Origin: Alloboseaceae bacterium BT-24-1
Lineage (GTDB): Bacteria; Pseudomonadota; Alphaproteobacteria; Rhizobiales; Beijerinckiaceae
Direction: 5' to 3'
NCBI GenBank assembly: GCA_025846845.1
Contig: JAOYTL010000010.1
Coordinates: 1 to 64,000, forward strand
Length of the DNA: 64,000 nt
The notes beneath the pieces were generated by a model. The model was not told the origin of the DNA, did not search any database, and saw only the letters and a program-made list of their open reading frames with translations. This document shows, in pieces, positions 1 to 7,692 of the stretch (position 1 is its first letter; every line of letters starts with the position of its first letter). The position numbers and the translations under genes were made by a program.

Positions 1-61
1 CACGGCCCGCCGGAACCGCCGCATCCGAGAAGCCCAGCTGACCCGTCCGCTTCACAGCCAT
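1..61 (-). CDS. N-terminus of putative IS5-family transposase (partial)
   Basis: Only about 20 codons are visible, beginning MAVKRTGQLGFSDA. My recollection is that IS5-family transposases of alphaproteobacteria often open with a K-R/Q-x-G-Q-L/M-x-F-x-[DE]-A pattern, which this matches. The DDE catalytic core would lie outside the window. The frame starts just inside the putative IS terminal repeat at 101-119, which supports the call. It could instead be an unrelated small gene start; twenty residues cannot settle this. Confidence 0.4.
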   Translation of the reverse strand, partial: MAVKRTGQLGFSDAAVPAGR

Positions 62-119
62 CGCAAATCCCCCCAGCAACAACCAGGGAATCACAGATCA
101 GGCGTTTTGCAACAGCCCC
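1..119 (-). mobile_element. End of an IS5-like insertion sequence (truncated by window edge)
   Basis: On the minus strand the block begins at base 119 with GGGGCTGTTGCAAAACGCC, resembling IS5/IS6-type terminal repeats with a TGTTGCAAA core. About 58 bases later an ATG at 61 opens a reading frame that leaves the window. The distance from repeat to start codon fits an IS end with its transposase reading inward. The other end and the target duplication are outside the window, so family and boundary are tentative. Confidence 0.45.
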
Positions 120-153
120 GCAAGGGGAGAAGGGGAAAACCCCATACCGCTCT

Positions 154-783
154 TCAAAGCATCTGTGCCTCATTCCGCCAGATAATGTCGGCCGGGCGGC
201 TGCGTTCGATCACCAGTCGCGCATTGGGCAGGTCGTTGCCCTCGACCCAGCTACGCGCGGCCTCTTCGCTACGGCCGAGATCGGTCCAGCGGGCGAGCAG
301 CCGGCGCTCCAGTTCGGCGAGCGGCACGTCGATGAAAATGGTCAGATCGAAGAGCGGCGCGAGCTCGGTCCAGGGCGCCCGGTCGAGCAGCAGATAATTG
401 CCCTCGACCAAAACGAAGCGGGCATCGGCCGGGATGACCGCCGCAGCGGCGCGGGACAGATCGGCCTCGCGGTCGAAGACCGGCACTGCGACGGGCTCGC
501 CGCCCGAACGGATACGCCGCAGGGTCGCGGCGAGTCCGGCGCAGTCGAAAGTCTCCGGCGCGCCCTTGCGATTTCGAAAACCCATCGCATTCAGCACGGC
601 ATTGTCGAAATGGAAGCCGTCCATCGACACCAGAGCCGCCTCGCCGGCGGGCAATGCGGCGAGAAGATGCTCGCTCAGCGTCGACTTGCCCGCTCCCGGA
701 GCGCCTGCGAGCGCGACGATAATGCGGCTCAGACCACGCGCCTGCTCGACGATCCGGGCGGCAACGTCTTCGGCGGTTTGCAT
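154..783 (-). CDS. P-loop nucleoside/sugar kinase-like NTPase (uridine kinase/FrcK type)
   Basis: Cytoplasmic kinase-like protein of 209 residues. A Walker A motif GAPGAGKST lies at about residues 27-35, followed by SMDGFH, the substrate/Mg region typical of the uridine kinase-pantothenate kinase fold, and later EGNYLLL, the second acidic strand. Relatives are annotated as nucleoside/nucleotide kinase family proteins, and some sit in fructose or ribose uptake operons (FrcK). The substrate cannot be read from sequence. The ATG at 783 is preferred to an in-frame start 30 codons upstream because homology-like sequence begins there. The gene stands alone; the IS end lies just downstream. Confidence 0.75.
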   Translation of the reverse strand: MQTAEDVAARIVEQARGLSRIIVALAGAPGAGKSTLSEHLLAALPAGEAALVSMDGFHFDNAVLNAMGFRNRKGAPETFDCAGLAATLRRIRSGGEPVAVPVFDREADLSRAAAAVIPADARFVLVEGNYLLLDRAPWTELAPLFDLTIFIDVPLAELERRLLARWTDLGRSEEAARSWVEGNDLPNARLVIERSRPADIIWRNEAQML

Positions 784-953
784 GGTCACAGGCCCGGAAT
801 CTCCACTCCCCCGTCGCAGGATCAGCGACGTCCTCGGCGTCTGCAACCGGCCGTTTCCGCCATGAAGCGGCACCGATCAGGCCTTGTTCTCGTCGCAAGA
901 GCGATGTCAGACTGGACTAAAGCCTTTAAACGCCGAGCCTTGGAGAAGACGCC

Positions 954-1286
954 ATGACGCTTCGATACATTCTTCCCGCCGCCTGCGCGCTCGCGCTGCT
1001 GCCGATTGTCCCGGCACTCGCCCAGTCGCGCCCGCCGGCGCAGGTCAAGATCACCAATGCCCGCACCGTGCCGCTGGAGTCACTGGAGATCACCACTACG
1101 GGCGAGCAGGCCCGGCTCGTCGGCAAGCTCGCCAAGCCGCTGGCGCCCGGCAAGAGCATCATGATCAAACTCAACAAGCCGGCCGGCTGCAGCTACTACC
1201 TGCTCGGCAAGTTCAGCGACGAGAGCGAAAGCGACAATGACGGCATCGACCTCTGCAAGGAGAGATCGCTGCGCCTGACGGAGTGA
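954..1286 (+). CDS. Small exported hypothetical protein
   Basis: A 110-residue protein with a clear Sec signal peptide: hydrophobic ALALLPIVPALA followed by a likely AxA cleavage near residue 24. The mature part is about 85 residues, basic, with one CSYY and one DLC segment, so two cysteines could form a periplasmic disulfide. A purine-rich ribosome site (GGAGAAG) sits about 6 bases before the ATG. I do not recognise the family. It stands alone between the divergent kinase and the convergent cimA gene. Confidence 0.6.
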   Translation: MTLRYILPAACALALLPIVPALAQSRPPAQVKITNARTVPLESLEITTTGEQARLVGKLAKPLAPGKSIMIKLNKPAGCSYYLLGKFSDESESDNDGIDLCKERSLRLTE

Positions 1287-1293
1287 GGTTTTT

Positions 1294-1430
1294 CCTTCTC
1301 CCCTCGGGGGATAAGGTGGCAGCGCAAAGCGCTGACGGATGAGGGAAGTGTAGCACCACCCCTAGAAGCGGCTTACCCAGTCGTACCGCCCTCATCCCCT
1401 GCCGGACCTTCTCCCCCGAGGGGAGAAGGA
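1294..1430. repeat. Dispersed intergenic palindromic element, divergent copy
   Basis: This block fills the gap between the exported protein and cimA. It begins CCTTCTCCCCTCGGGGG and ends CCCCGAGGGGAGAAGG, so each end can fold. It contains GATGAGGG and CCCTCATCC arms facing each other. It is a diverged relative of the copies at 3034-3180 and 3700-3847, sharing the CTTCTCCCC...AAGGTGGC start and the GATGAGG core but with a different centre. It could also terminate transcription from both sides. Confidence 0.65.
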
Positions 1431-1436
1431 GGCTAA

Positions 1437-3194
1437 CTACGCCGTCGCGCCCTCGCGCATCAGCTTGTAGGTGATCGAGTCGACCAGCGCCTGGAACGAG
1501 GCGTCGATGATGTTGGCGCTGACGCCGACGGTGGTCCAGCGCTCGCCGGTTTCGTCGGCGGATTCGATCAGAACGCGGGTGACTGCGTCCGTACCACCCT
1601 GGAAGACCCGGACCTTGTAGTCGACCAGCCTGAGGCCGCCGATCAGCGACTGGTAGCGGCCGAGGTCCTTGCGCAAGGCGAGGTCGAGCGCGTTGACCGG
1701 GCCGAGCGCGCTTTCGGCGACCGAGATCAGGGATTCCTCGCCGACCTTCACCTTGACGATCGCCTCCGAGAAGGTGACGAGCTCGCCGAGCGCATTGTAA
1801 CGGCGCTCGACATTGGCGGTGAAGCGCTCGATCTCGAAATAGGCCGGCAGTTCGCCGAGAATGCGCTTGGCGAGCAGGTAGAACGAGGCGTCGGCACCCT
1901 CGAAGGCGTAACCCTGCGCCTCCTTCTCCTTCAGCTCCTCCAGCACGCGCGAGAGCCTCGGATCGTCGCGGCCGATGGTGACGCCGATGCGCTCCAGCTC
2001 GGCGACGAGGTTCGATTTGCCGCCCTGGTCGGATACCAGCACTTTCCTGACATTGCCGACCGCGTCGGGGGCGACATGCTCGTAGGTGCGCGGATCCTTC
2101 AGCACCGCCGAGGCGTGAATGCCGGCCTTGGTGGTGAAGGCGGAGGCGCCGACGAAGGGCGCGTGACGATTTGGCGCGCGGTTCAGCATCTCGTCGAGAG
2201 CCCGCGAGACATGGGTGAGCTCGCCGAGCTCGGCCTCGCCGACGCCGAGCGTAAAGCGGCGATTATAGCGCTCCTTCAGCTTCAGCGCCCCGATCAGGGT
2301 GACGAGATTGGCGTTGCCGCAGCGCTCGCCGAGGCCGTTCAGCGTGCCCTGGATCTGGCGCACGCCGGCCTCGACCGCGGCGAGCGAGTTGGCGACGGCA
2401 CAGCCGCAATCGTCATGGGCGTGGATGCCGAGATTCTCGCCCGGCACGACCTTCGCCACCTCGGCGACGATTCGGCCGACCTCGTCGGGCAGCGTGCCGC
2501 CATTGGTGTCGCAGAGCACGACCCAGCGCGCCCCGGCCTCATGGGCGGCGCGGGCGCAGGTGAGTGCATAATCGGGATTGGCCTTGTAGCCGTCGAAGAA
2601 ATGCTCGCAGTCGAGCATCACCTCGCGGCCGGCGGCCTTGGCAGTGGCAACGCTGTCGCGGATGCCGTCGAGGTTGTCCTCCAGCGAGATCTCGAGCGCG
2701 ACATGGACATGATAGTCCCAGCTCTTGGCGACGAAGACGATGGCGTCGGCCTTCGCATCGAGCAGCGCTTTGAGCCCGGGATCGTTCGAGGCCGAGCGCC
2801 CTGCCCGCTTGGTCATGCCGAAGGCGGCGAACTTCGCCCGCTTCGTCGGCTTCTGCGCGAAGAAGGCGGTGTCGAGCGGGTTGGCGCCGGGGTAGCCGCC
2901 CTCGACATAGTCGATGCCGAGCTTGTCGAGCATCGCCGCCACCGCACGCTTGTCGTCGATCGAGAAGTCGACGCCCGTGGTCTGGGCGCCGTCGCGCAGC
3001 GTTGTGTCGAAGAGATGGATGCGGGCGACGCTCCCTTCTCCCCTTGCGGGAGAAGGTGGCCGCGCAGCGGCCGGATGAGGGGTCGCGCCGACGTTTCCAG
3101 CTTGCGTTTCAAAAGGCGCAAGAGCGGCAGCGTCGCGCGACCCCTCACCCCAACCCTCTCCCGCAAGGGGAGAGGGGGTTTCGGTTACGCTCAT
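1437..3194 (-). CDS. cimA: (R)-citramalate synthase (CimA-type, HMGL-like family)
   Basis: Condenses pyruvate and acetyl-CoA to citramalate, entering isoleucine synthesis without threonine. The family opening IHLFDTTLRDGAQTTG with DxTLRDG (metal and acetyl-CoA site), YVEGGYPGANP, HAHDD and the C-terminal LeuA-type dimer/regulatory domain are all present. The protein is 585 residues, about 50 longer than usual, because residues ~7-53 are encoded by a copy of a dispersed repeat (see 3034-3180). No ATG, GTG or TTG lies between the repeat and IHLFDTTL, so the extension must be translated. The start overlaps the stop of a 39-codon ORF as ATGA, implying translational coupling with the cysS-side genes. 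Confidence 0.9.
   Translation of the reverse strand: MSVTETPSPLAGEGWGEGSRDAAALAPFETQAGNVGATPHPAAARPPSPARGEGSVARIHLFDTTLRDGAQTTGVDFSIDDKRAVAAMLDKLGIDYVEGGYPGANPLDTAFFAQKPTKRAKFAAFGMTKRAGRSASNDPGLKALLDAKADAIVFVAKSWDYHVHVALEISLEDNLDGIRDSVATAKAAGREVMLDCEHFFDGYKANPDYALTCARAAHEAGARWVVLCDTNGGTLPDEVGRIVAEVAKVVPGENLGIHAHDDCGCAVANSLAAVEAGVRQIQGTLNGLGERCGNANLVTLIGALKLKERYNRRFTLGVGEAELGELTHVSRALDEMLNRAPNRHAPFVGASAFTTKAGIHASAVLKDPRTYEHVAPDAVGNVRKVLVSDQGGKSNLVAELERIGVTIGRDDPRLSRVLEELKEKEAQGYAFEGADASFYLLAKRILGELPAYFEIERFTANVERRYNALGELVTFSEAIVKVKVGEESLISVAESALGPVNALDLALRKDLGRYQSLIGGLRLVDYKVRVFQGGTDAVTRVLIESADETGERWTTVGVSANIIDASFQALVDSITYKLMREGATA
3034..3180 (-). repeat. Repeat copy A, inserted in frame at the 5' end of cimA
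   Basis: About 147 bp, nearly identical to the block at 3700-3847. Both share the plus-strand signature CTTCTCCCCTTGCGGGAG, then a GCGCAGCGGCCGGATGAGGGG core and a CCCTCTCCCGCA end. The outer segments are mutually complementary, so the element can fold. Here it encodes residues ~7-53 of CimA on the minus strand, an RGEG/AGEG-rich, Pro-rich peptide with no stop codon. Confidence 0.9.
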
Positions 3195-3310
3195 CGCCTC
3201 ACCCGCAGCCGGTAGCGCAACACCTTCGGCATCACCATGGCGAGCATGACGAGCTTCATCGCGATCGAGAGCGAACCACGCTTGCGGATCTTCGGGGTTT
3301 CGGTGGTCAT
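3191..3310 (-). CDS. Small ORF (39 aa) translationally coupled between DUF559 gene and cimA
   Basis: The frame begins ATG at 3310, overlapping the TGA of the DUF559 gene, and ends TGA at 3191-3193, overlapping the ATG of cimA. The predicted peptide starts MTTETPKIRKRGSLS, has a short hydrophobic, Met-rich middle (IAMKLVMLAMVM) and a very basic tail (YRLRVRR). Overlaps at both ends point to ribosome hand-over along the operon. It may be a real small, possibly membrane-associated basic peptide, or only a translated spacer. Nothing homologous is known to me. Confidence 0.5.
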   Translation of the reverse strand: MTTETPKIRKRGSLSIAMKLVMLAMVMPKVLRYRLRVRR

Positions 3311-3861
3311 TGTTGTTGGTCTTTCAGGACATTGATTTCATGGATGGTCGCGCCGTCGAGGTCGTGCCAGAGCGTATCGCTGACCTCGTCCGGGCGATGA
3401 ATGATCTCGTGGTTCCAGAGGCGGCGAATGCGAAAACCCTGCGCCTTCAACCAAGCATCCCGCCGCTCATCGTAGCCGTACTCGGCATGCTGTCCGCCAT
3501 CGGCTTCGACGATCAATCGCTTCGCCGAGCACACGAAGTCGACGATGTAAGGTCCGACCTGGACCTGCCGCCGGAACTTGAAACCGCTGAAGCGGCGGTC
3601 GCGAAGCAGATGCCAGAGCTTGCGCTCGGCTTCAGTCGGCTCGCGTCGCATGGTGCGGGCTCGCGACTTCAGAATCTCCCGACGCGTCGACGCGGGCTCC
3701 CCTTCTCCCCTTGCGGGAGAAGGTGGCCGCGCAGCGGCCGGATGAGGGGTCGCGCCGACGCTTCCGGTTTGCATTTCAAGAGGCGCAAGGCCGGCAGCGT
3801 CGCGCGACCCCTCACCCCGACCCTCTCCCGCAGGGGGAGAGGGGGTTGCGTCGCGGGTCAC
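3307..3861 (-). CDS. DUF559-domain protein (PD-(D/E)XK/Vsr-like endonuclease fold) with repeat-encoded N-terminus
   Basis: Residues ~60-184 carry the DUF559 signature: EAERKLWHLLRDRR, then GFKFRRQ, GPYIVDFVC and LIVEADGGQH, ending LWNHEI. This is the Vsr-like restriction endonuclease fold, with D/E residues in VDF and VEADGGQH as likely metal ligands. Biochemical function is not established for the family. Residues ~7-54 are encoded by repeat copy B, just as in cimA. The start is GTG at 3861 overlapping the cysS stop (GTGA). A shorter version from ATG 3651 would lose conserved sequence upstream of the domain. It sits in an operon with cysS and cimA. Confidence 0.85.
   Translation of the reverse strand: MTRDATPSPPAGEGRGEGSRDAAGLAPLEMQTGSVGATPHPAAARPPSPARGEGEPASTRREILKSRARTMRREPTEAERKLWHLLRDRRFSGFKFRRQVQVGPYIVDFVCSAKRLIVEADGGQHAEYGYDERRDAWLKAQGFRIRRLWNHEIIHRPDEVSDTLWHDLDGATIHEINVLKDQQQ
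3700..3847 (-). repeat. Repeat copy B, inserted in frame at the 5' end of the DUF559 gene
   Basis: About 148 bp, close to copy A with a small number of base differences, mainly in the centre. On the minus strand it encodes about 47 residues with roughly 40 identical to those encoded inside cimA, in the same reading frame. No stop is present in this frame in either copy. The two outer arms are complementary and predict a long hairpin. Confidence 0.9.
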
Positions 3862-5327
3862 CGCTTCACCTCCCAGCTGGTCATCAGCTCGCCGGTCGCC
3901 GGGTCCTTGCCGTCCATGAGCACGATGCCCATCGCGACGAGCTCGTCGCGGAGGCGATCGGATTCGGCGAAGTTCTTGGCCTTGCGGGCGGCCAGGCGGG
4001 CGGCGATCGACGCCTCGACCTTTGCCCGCAGGGCATCATCGATCTCGGCCACGGGCACCTCCGGCAAGGCGATACCGAGCAAGGCAAGGCTTGCCTTCAG
4101 GCCGGCATAATCGCCCGCCTTGCGCAGGGCGTGCAGCTCAGCGAGCACCTGCGAGGTGTTGAGGTCGTCCGCCAGCGCTTCGATCACGCCAGCAGGGACC
4201 TGCCCGGCTGCAATCTCTCCCGCAGCCGCAGCCCAATCGGCCAGCGTCCTCTCCGCCTCCTCAAGCGCCTTCACCGTCCAATCGATCGGCTGGCGGTAAT
4301 GGGTCTTGAGCATGGCAAGACGCAGCACCTCGCCGGGCCATGTCCGCCCGCTGAAGGTGTCGGTCGCCAGCAGCTCATTGATGGTGACGAAGTTGCCGAG
4401 CGACTTCGACATCTTCTCGCCTTCGACCTGCAGGAAGCCGTTGTGCATCCAGTAGTTCGCCATGCGCGGCGCACCGCCGGCCGCACCGAAGGCGCAGCAG
4501 CTCTGGGCCAGCTCGTTCTCATGGTGCGGGAAGACGAGATCGATGCCGCCGCCATGGATGTCGAAGACGTTCCTCGCGGGATCGTCGCATTGCAGGCCGC
4601 CACCGAAGGGCTCGAGCAGCGTCTTCATCGACATGGCCGAGCACTCGATGTGCCAGCCGGGGCGACCGGGCGTGGCGATGCCGGCCGGCGACGGCCAGCC
4701 GGGATCGATCCCGGCGCGGCTCGGCTTCCACAGCACGAAATCCATCGGATCTCTTTTATAGGGAGCCACATCCACTCGTGCCCCGGAGATCATCTCGTCG
4801 AGCGAGCGCCGGGCGAGCGAGCCGTAGCGCGGCGCGTCCTTCAGCCCTGCGACAGCCGGGACATGGAAGAGCACATGCTCCTCGGCGACATAGGCGACGC
4901 CGCGCGCGATCAGGCGCTCGATGATCGCCTTCATCTCCTCGATATGGCCGGTGGCGCGCGGCTCGTCATCGGGACGCAAGTTGCCGAGCGCGTCGACATC
5001 GGCGTGGAACTGCGCCGTCGTCGTCTGCGTCACCTTCGCGATCGCCTCGTTCAGCGGCAGGTCGGGATAGTCACGCGCGGCGCGGGCGTTGATCTTGTCG
5101 TCGACGTCGGTGAGGTTGCGGGCATAGCGGACATGATCGGCGCCGTGGAGGTGCCGCAGCAGCCGGTAGAGCACGTCGAAGACGATGACCGGGCGGGCAT
5201 TGCCGATATGGGCGTAGTCATAGACCGTCGGGCCGCAGACATACATGCGCACGTTTTGGGGATCGACGGGAGTGAAGACCTCCTTCGTCCGCGTCAGCGT
5301 GTTGTAGAGCCTGAGGGTCGGCTGCAT
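3858..5327 (-). CDS. cysS: Cysteinyl-tRNA synthetase
   Basis: Class Ia enzyme charging tRNA-Cys. From the ATG at 5327 the protein is 489 residues. It shows MYVCGPTVYDYAHIGNAR (zinc-binding Cys and the HIGN signature at ~40-43), the second zinc region around WHIECSAMS, and EGEKMSKSLGN, the KMSKS loop. The frame is open to a TTG at 5357, but the ATG fits the family better. Its stop overlaps the GTG start of the DUF559 gene, so cysS is probably the first gene of a four-gene overlapping operon. Confidence 0.96.
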   Translation of the reverse strand: MQPTLRLYNTLTRTKEVFTPVDPQNVRMYVCGPTVYDYAHIGNARPVIVFDVLYRLLRHLHGADHVRYARNLTDVDDKINARAARDYPDLPLNEAIAKVTQTTTAQFHADVDALGNLRPDDEPRATGHIEEMKAIIERLIARGVAYVAEEHVLFHVPAVAGLKDAPRYGSLARRSLDEMISGARVDVAPYKRDPMDFVLWKPSRAGIDPGWPSPAGIATPGRPGWHIECSAMSMKTLLEPFGGGLQCDDPARNVFDIHGGGIDLVFPHHENELAQSCCAFGAAGGAPRMANYWMHNGFLQVEGEKMSKSLGNFVTINELLATDTFSGRTWPGEVLRLAMLKTHYRQPIDWTVKALEEAERTLADWAAAAGEIAAGQVPAGVIEALADDLNTSQVLAELHALRKAGDYAGLKASLALLGIALPEVPVAEIDDALRAKVEASIAARLAARKAKNFAESDRLRDELVAMGIVLMDGKDPATGELMTSWEVKR

Positions 5328-5708
5328 CGAAGCGGTATCCTGACGAGAAGGCGACAAAAACGGCTTATCCTGGCCGCTGGCCGGGGCGCTGTCTGTCTTT
5401 TCGTTGGGACGAGGACGTGAGCAGCCGGCCAGCGAAAGCTAGCGGCAAATAATGCAAATAATGGCGAGGGCTCGCGTCATCCAGCCGTGATGCCTGTCAT
5501 GTGCGCTTACGTCAAGTGGCAGCTGCGCAACGCCTCAGCACCATCGCCCTGCCTTCCCGCGATTTCAGCTCTCGCCGCCGCAATGCCGCCACAAGTGCCC
5601 GGCGGTTTGCGCGCAACCAAGATTGCCGTGGTTCACGCAGTCTTAACCATTTGGAACCAATTTGACATGTCGAAGGTTCAGCCCCGGTCGGGTCTCAGGG
5701 ACAGTATC
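5328..5708. other. Intergenic region, divergent promoters
   Basis: This stretch separates divergently read cysS and the exported protein at 5709. It must carry both promoters, but I see no confident -35/-10 pair. A TTAACCAT motif, a possible CtrA half-site, lies near 5643-5650 without a partner at the expected spacing. An open frame on the plus strand runs through from 5487, but lacks a plausible protein before the ATG at 5709. Confidence 0.4.
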
Positions 5709-6038
5709 ATGCGCCGCGCCGTTGCTCTGGTCGGGCTCTTCGGAATCCTCGGCGCCGGAATGTCGCTGGCCCTGCTGCCGGCCACCGGCACCGTCGCCGC
5801 CCCCAAGGCCGAGCGAACCTATCTGATACCGGCCGGAGACGGCTATGGCGTCGCCGACTGCATCGCCAGCAAGTCCGAATGCGGCCAGATCGTCGCCGAC
5901 GCCTGGTGCGAGTCGCAAGGTCACCGCGTCGCCACCGCCTATGGCCTCGCCGCTCCGGAAGATTTCACCGGCTCGACCCCGCGCCAGGCCAGCGCAGCTC
6001 CGGCCGAACAGCCGCTCGCCATCACCTGCGGGGGCTAA
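5709..6038 (+). CDS. Small exported hypothetical protein
   Basis: A 109-residue protein with a basic N-terminus (MRRA), a hydrophobic ALVGLFGILGAG segment and Ala-rich cleavage region, so it is exported or membrane anchored. The mature part contains YLIPAGDGYGVADC and several cysteines (ADC, SEC, AWC, ITC) that suggest disulfides. The start is placed at the ATG with AGGGAC 8 bases upstream; an in-frame ATG 14 codons earlier has no ribosome site. I recognise it only as a conserved-hypothetical type. A second exported protein follows on the same strand. Confidence 0.6.
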   Translation: MRRAVALVGLFGILGAGMSLALLPATGTVAAPKAERTYLIPAGDGYGVADCIASKSECGQIVADAWCESQGHRVATAYGLAAPEDFTGSTPRQASAAPAEQPLAITCGG

Positions 6039-6127
6039 TCCTGACGGGCGAGTTTTCCCCGGATCGACGCAAGCTGTATCGTCAGCAGCCGCGGATCGTC
6101 CCCGGCTGTATCGAGGATCGTCGGCTC

Positions 6128-6475
6128 ATGCTTCGCTCAGCGCTCGTCGCCGCCTTCGTCCTGACGACACTCCTGCCGGCCCACGCCTTCGAGGGCCGCT
6201 ATCGGATGCTCGGCGGCAGCATGACGATCCGCCCGGAAGGCGCCGGCATGTTCAAGGTCGATATCGAGATCGGCAGCAGGAGCTGCGTTGGTGTGATTTC
6301 GGCGCACGGCCGCCCCCAGGGTGATCGCCTCGTGGCCGAAGCCAAGGCGGAAGGCGAGGTCTGCCGACTGGATATCCGCCGCAGGGGTCGCGCCCTCGCG
6401 ATAACCGAGAGCGGCGACTGCTTTCATTTTCACGGCGCGAACTGCAACTACACCGGCAGCTATACTCCGCGGTAG
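6128..6475 (+). CDS. Small exported hypothetical protein, Cys-containing
   Basis: A 115-residue protein with a signal peptide (LVAAFVLTTLLPAHA, cleavage after AHA near residue 20). The mature part starts FEGRYRMLGGSMTI, a pattern suggesting a small beta-barrel or lipocalin-like sheet, and has four cysteines (SCVG, VCRL, DCFH, NCNY). It lies 90 bases after another exported protein on the same strand and may share its transcript. The family is unknown to me. It is convergent with creA. Confidence 0.6.
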   Translation: MLRSALVAAFVLTTLLPAHAFEGRYRMLGGSMTIRPEGAGMFKVDIEIGSRSCVGVISAHGRPQGDRLVAEAKAEGEVCRLDIRRRGRALAITESGDCFHFHGANCNYTGSYTPR

Positions 6476-6496
6476 CAAAGGCGGTTCACCGGCGCC

Positions 6497-7012
6497 TCAG
6501 CGCACCCATTCCGAGCATTTCGGCACCTCGCCCATCCCGCCCCAGGGCATGATCGGCACGCTCGAGGTCGAGTTCTGCGGCGAACCGTCGATCAGCTTGT
6601 CGGTGTAGACCATGTAGATCAGCACATTGCGCTTGGTGTCGCAGCCGCGCACGATCTGCATCTTCTTCCAGATCAGCGAGCGGCGCTCGCGGAAGACGAC
6701 GTCGCCCTGCGAGAACTTCTCCTTGATCTTCACCGGGCCGACCTGGCGGCAGGCGAGCGAGACCTCCGAGACCTCCTCGGCGACGCCGAACATGCCGGAA
6801 ACACCGCCCTTCTCGGGCACGGTGTAATGGCAGGCCACGCCCTCGACGACCGGATCATCGACGCCGTAGACGGCGAGCTTGTCGTCCGGGGTCAGCATCT
6901 TCCAGACCGTCGACTTCCTGAAGATCAGGTCCTCCTGCGCGATGGCTGGCGCAGCGACGCCGGCGAGCGCGAGAACAGCCGAGACGGCGAGAAGGCAACG
7001 ACGAAAGCTCAT
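6497..7012 (-). CDS. creA: CreA family protein
   Basis: A 171-residue exported protein with a signal peptide ending AAPAIAQ. The mature protein has CreA-family features: DPVVEGVACHYT, VSGMFGVAEE, SLACRQVG and the long FRERRSLIWKKMQIVR segment. CreA is widespread in proteobacteria and lies next to creBCD in E. coli, but its molecular role is unknown. Here no creBCD genes are nearby; the gene is divergent from a GNAT acetyltransferase. Three cysteines in the mature chain could be oxidised in the periplasm. Confidence 0.88.
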   Translation of the reverse strand: MSFRRCLLAVSAVLALAGVAAPAIAQEDLIFRKSTVWKMLTPDDKLAVYGVDDPVVEGVACHYTVPEKGGVSGMFGVAEEVSEVSLACRQVGPVKIKEKFSQGDVVFRERRSLIWKKMQIVRGCDTKRNVLIYMVYTDKLIDGSPQNSTSSVPIMPWGGMGEVPKCSEWVR

Positions 7013-7125
7013 TCAAATTCTCCCAGAGCGTTCCCGCAGGACAGCCGGCAGGATATGGGATGGCGCGCGCCGCCGCACCAGTGCGTGGCAATCGATAAGC
7101 ACATTCACGCAACAAGGCGACGACC

Positions 7126-7692
7126 ATGCTGCCGCAGCTGGAAACCGAGCGACTCCTCCTGAAGCCGCGCTCCGAGCCCGATCTCGACTTCGTCGCCGCG
7201 CTCAATGCCGATCCGCAGGTCATGCGCTACATCGCGGCAATCGGCGACCCGGCAATGGGCCGCGAGGGCGTGGCGGCGCGCAGCTTCCTCCATGTCGGAC
7301 GCGGGCTCGGCTACTGGACCGTGTTCGCCCGGACCGACGAAAGCGAGCCGCTCGGCTATGTCGGGCTCATTCCGGACGGTGACGATCCGGAGCAGGCCCA
7401 GATCAGCTATCGCTTCGCCGCCCGGCATTGGGGACGGGGCTTCGCCCGGGAAGCGGTGGGCCGGCTGCTGCGCTACGGCTTCGAGACGCTCGACCTGCCG
7501 GAGACCCACATCGTCACGCATCAGCAGAACGCAGCATCGTTGCAGCTGGCGGCACGGCTCGGCTTCGAGCCCGACACGACGCGGGATGCGCCGACGATCG
7601 GCGATCCGCCGGCATCTGCCGCCTGCTTCCGCCAGACCCGGGCGGGCTGGCGCGAACGCGCTCAGGCTGCGATCGGCTTGAACGCCAGATAA
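7126..7692 (+). CDS. GNAT family N-acetyltransferase
   Basis: A 188-residue acetyltransferase of the RimJ/RimL-like group. It begins LETERLLLKPRSEPD, the usual opening of this subfamily, and has the acetyl-CoA loop pattern RHWGRGFAREAVGRLLRYGFE at about residues 101-121, then THIVTHQQNAASLQLAARLGF. The acceptor (protein N-terminus, amino acid or small molecule) cannot be inferred. Its last 31 bases overlap the convergent membrane-protein gene, so one stop codon lies inside the neighbour on the opposite strand. Confidence 0.85.
   Translation: MLPQLETERLLLKPRSEPDLDFVAALNADPQVMRYIAAIGDPAMGREGVAARSFLHVGRGLGYWTVFARTDESEPLGYVGLIPDGDDPEQAQISYRFAARHWGRGFAREAVGRLLRYGFETLDLPETHIVTHQQNAASLQLAARLGFEPDTTRDAPTIGDPPASAACFRQTRAGWRERAQAAIGLNAR

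Noticed and set aside
3711..5420. A 569-codon plus-strand frame opposite cysS.
   Set aside because: Shadow of cysS, rich in Arg/His/Gly with no domain.
5640..5660. TTAACCAT as a CtrA box.
   Set aside because: No second TTAA at 7-base spacing; a half-site alone occurs by chance.
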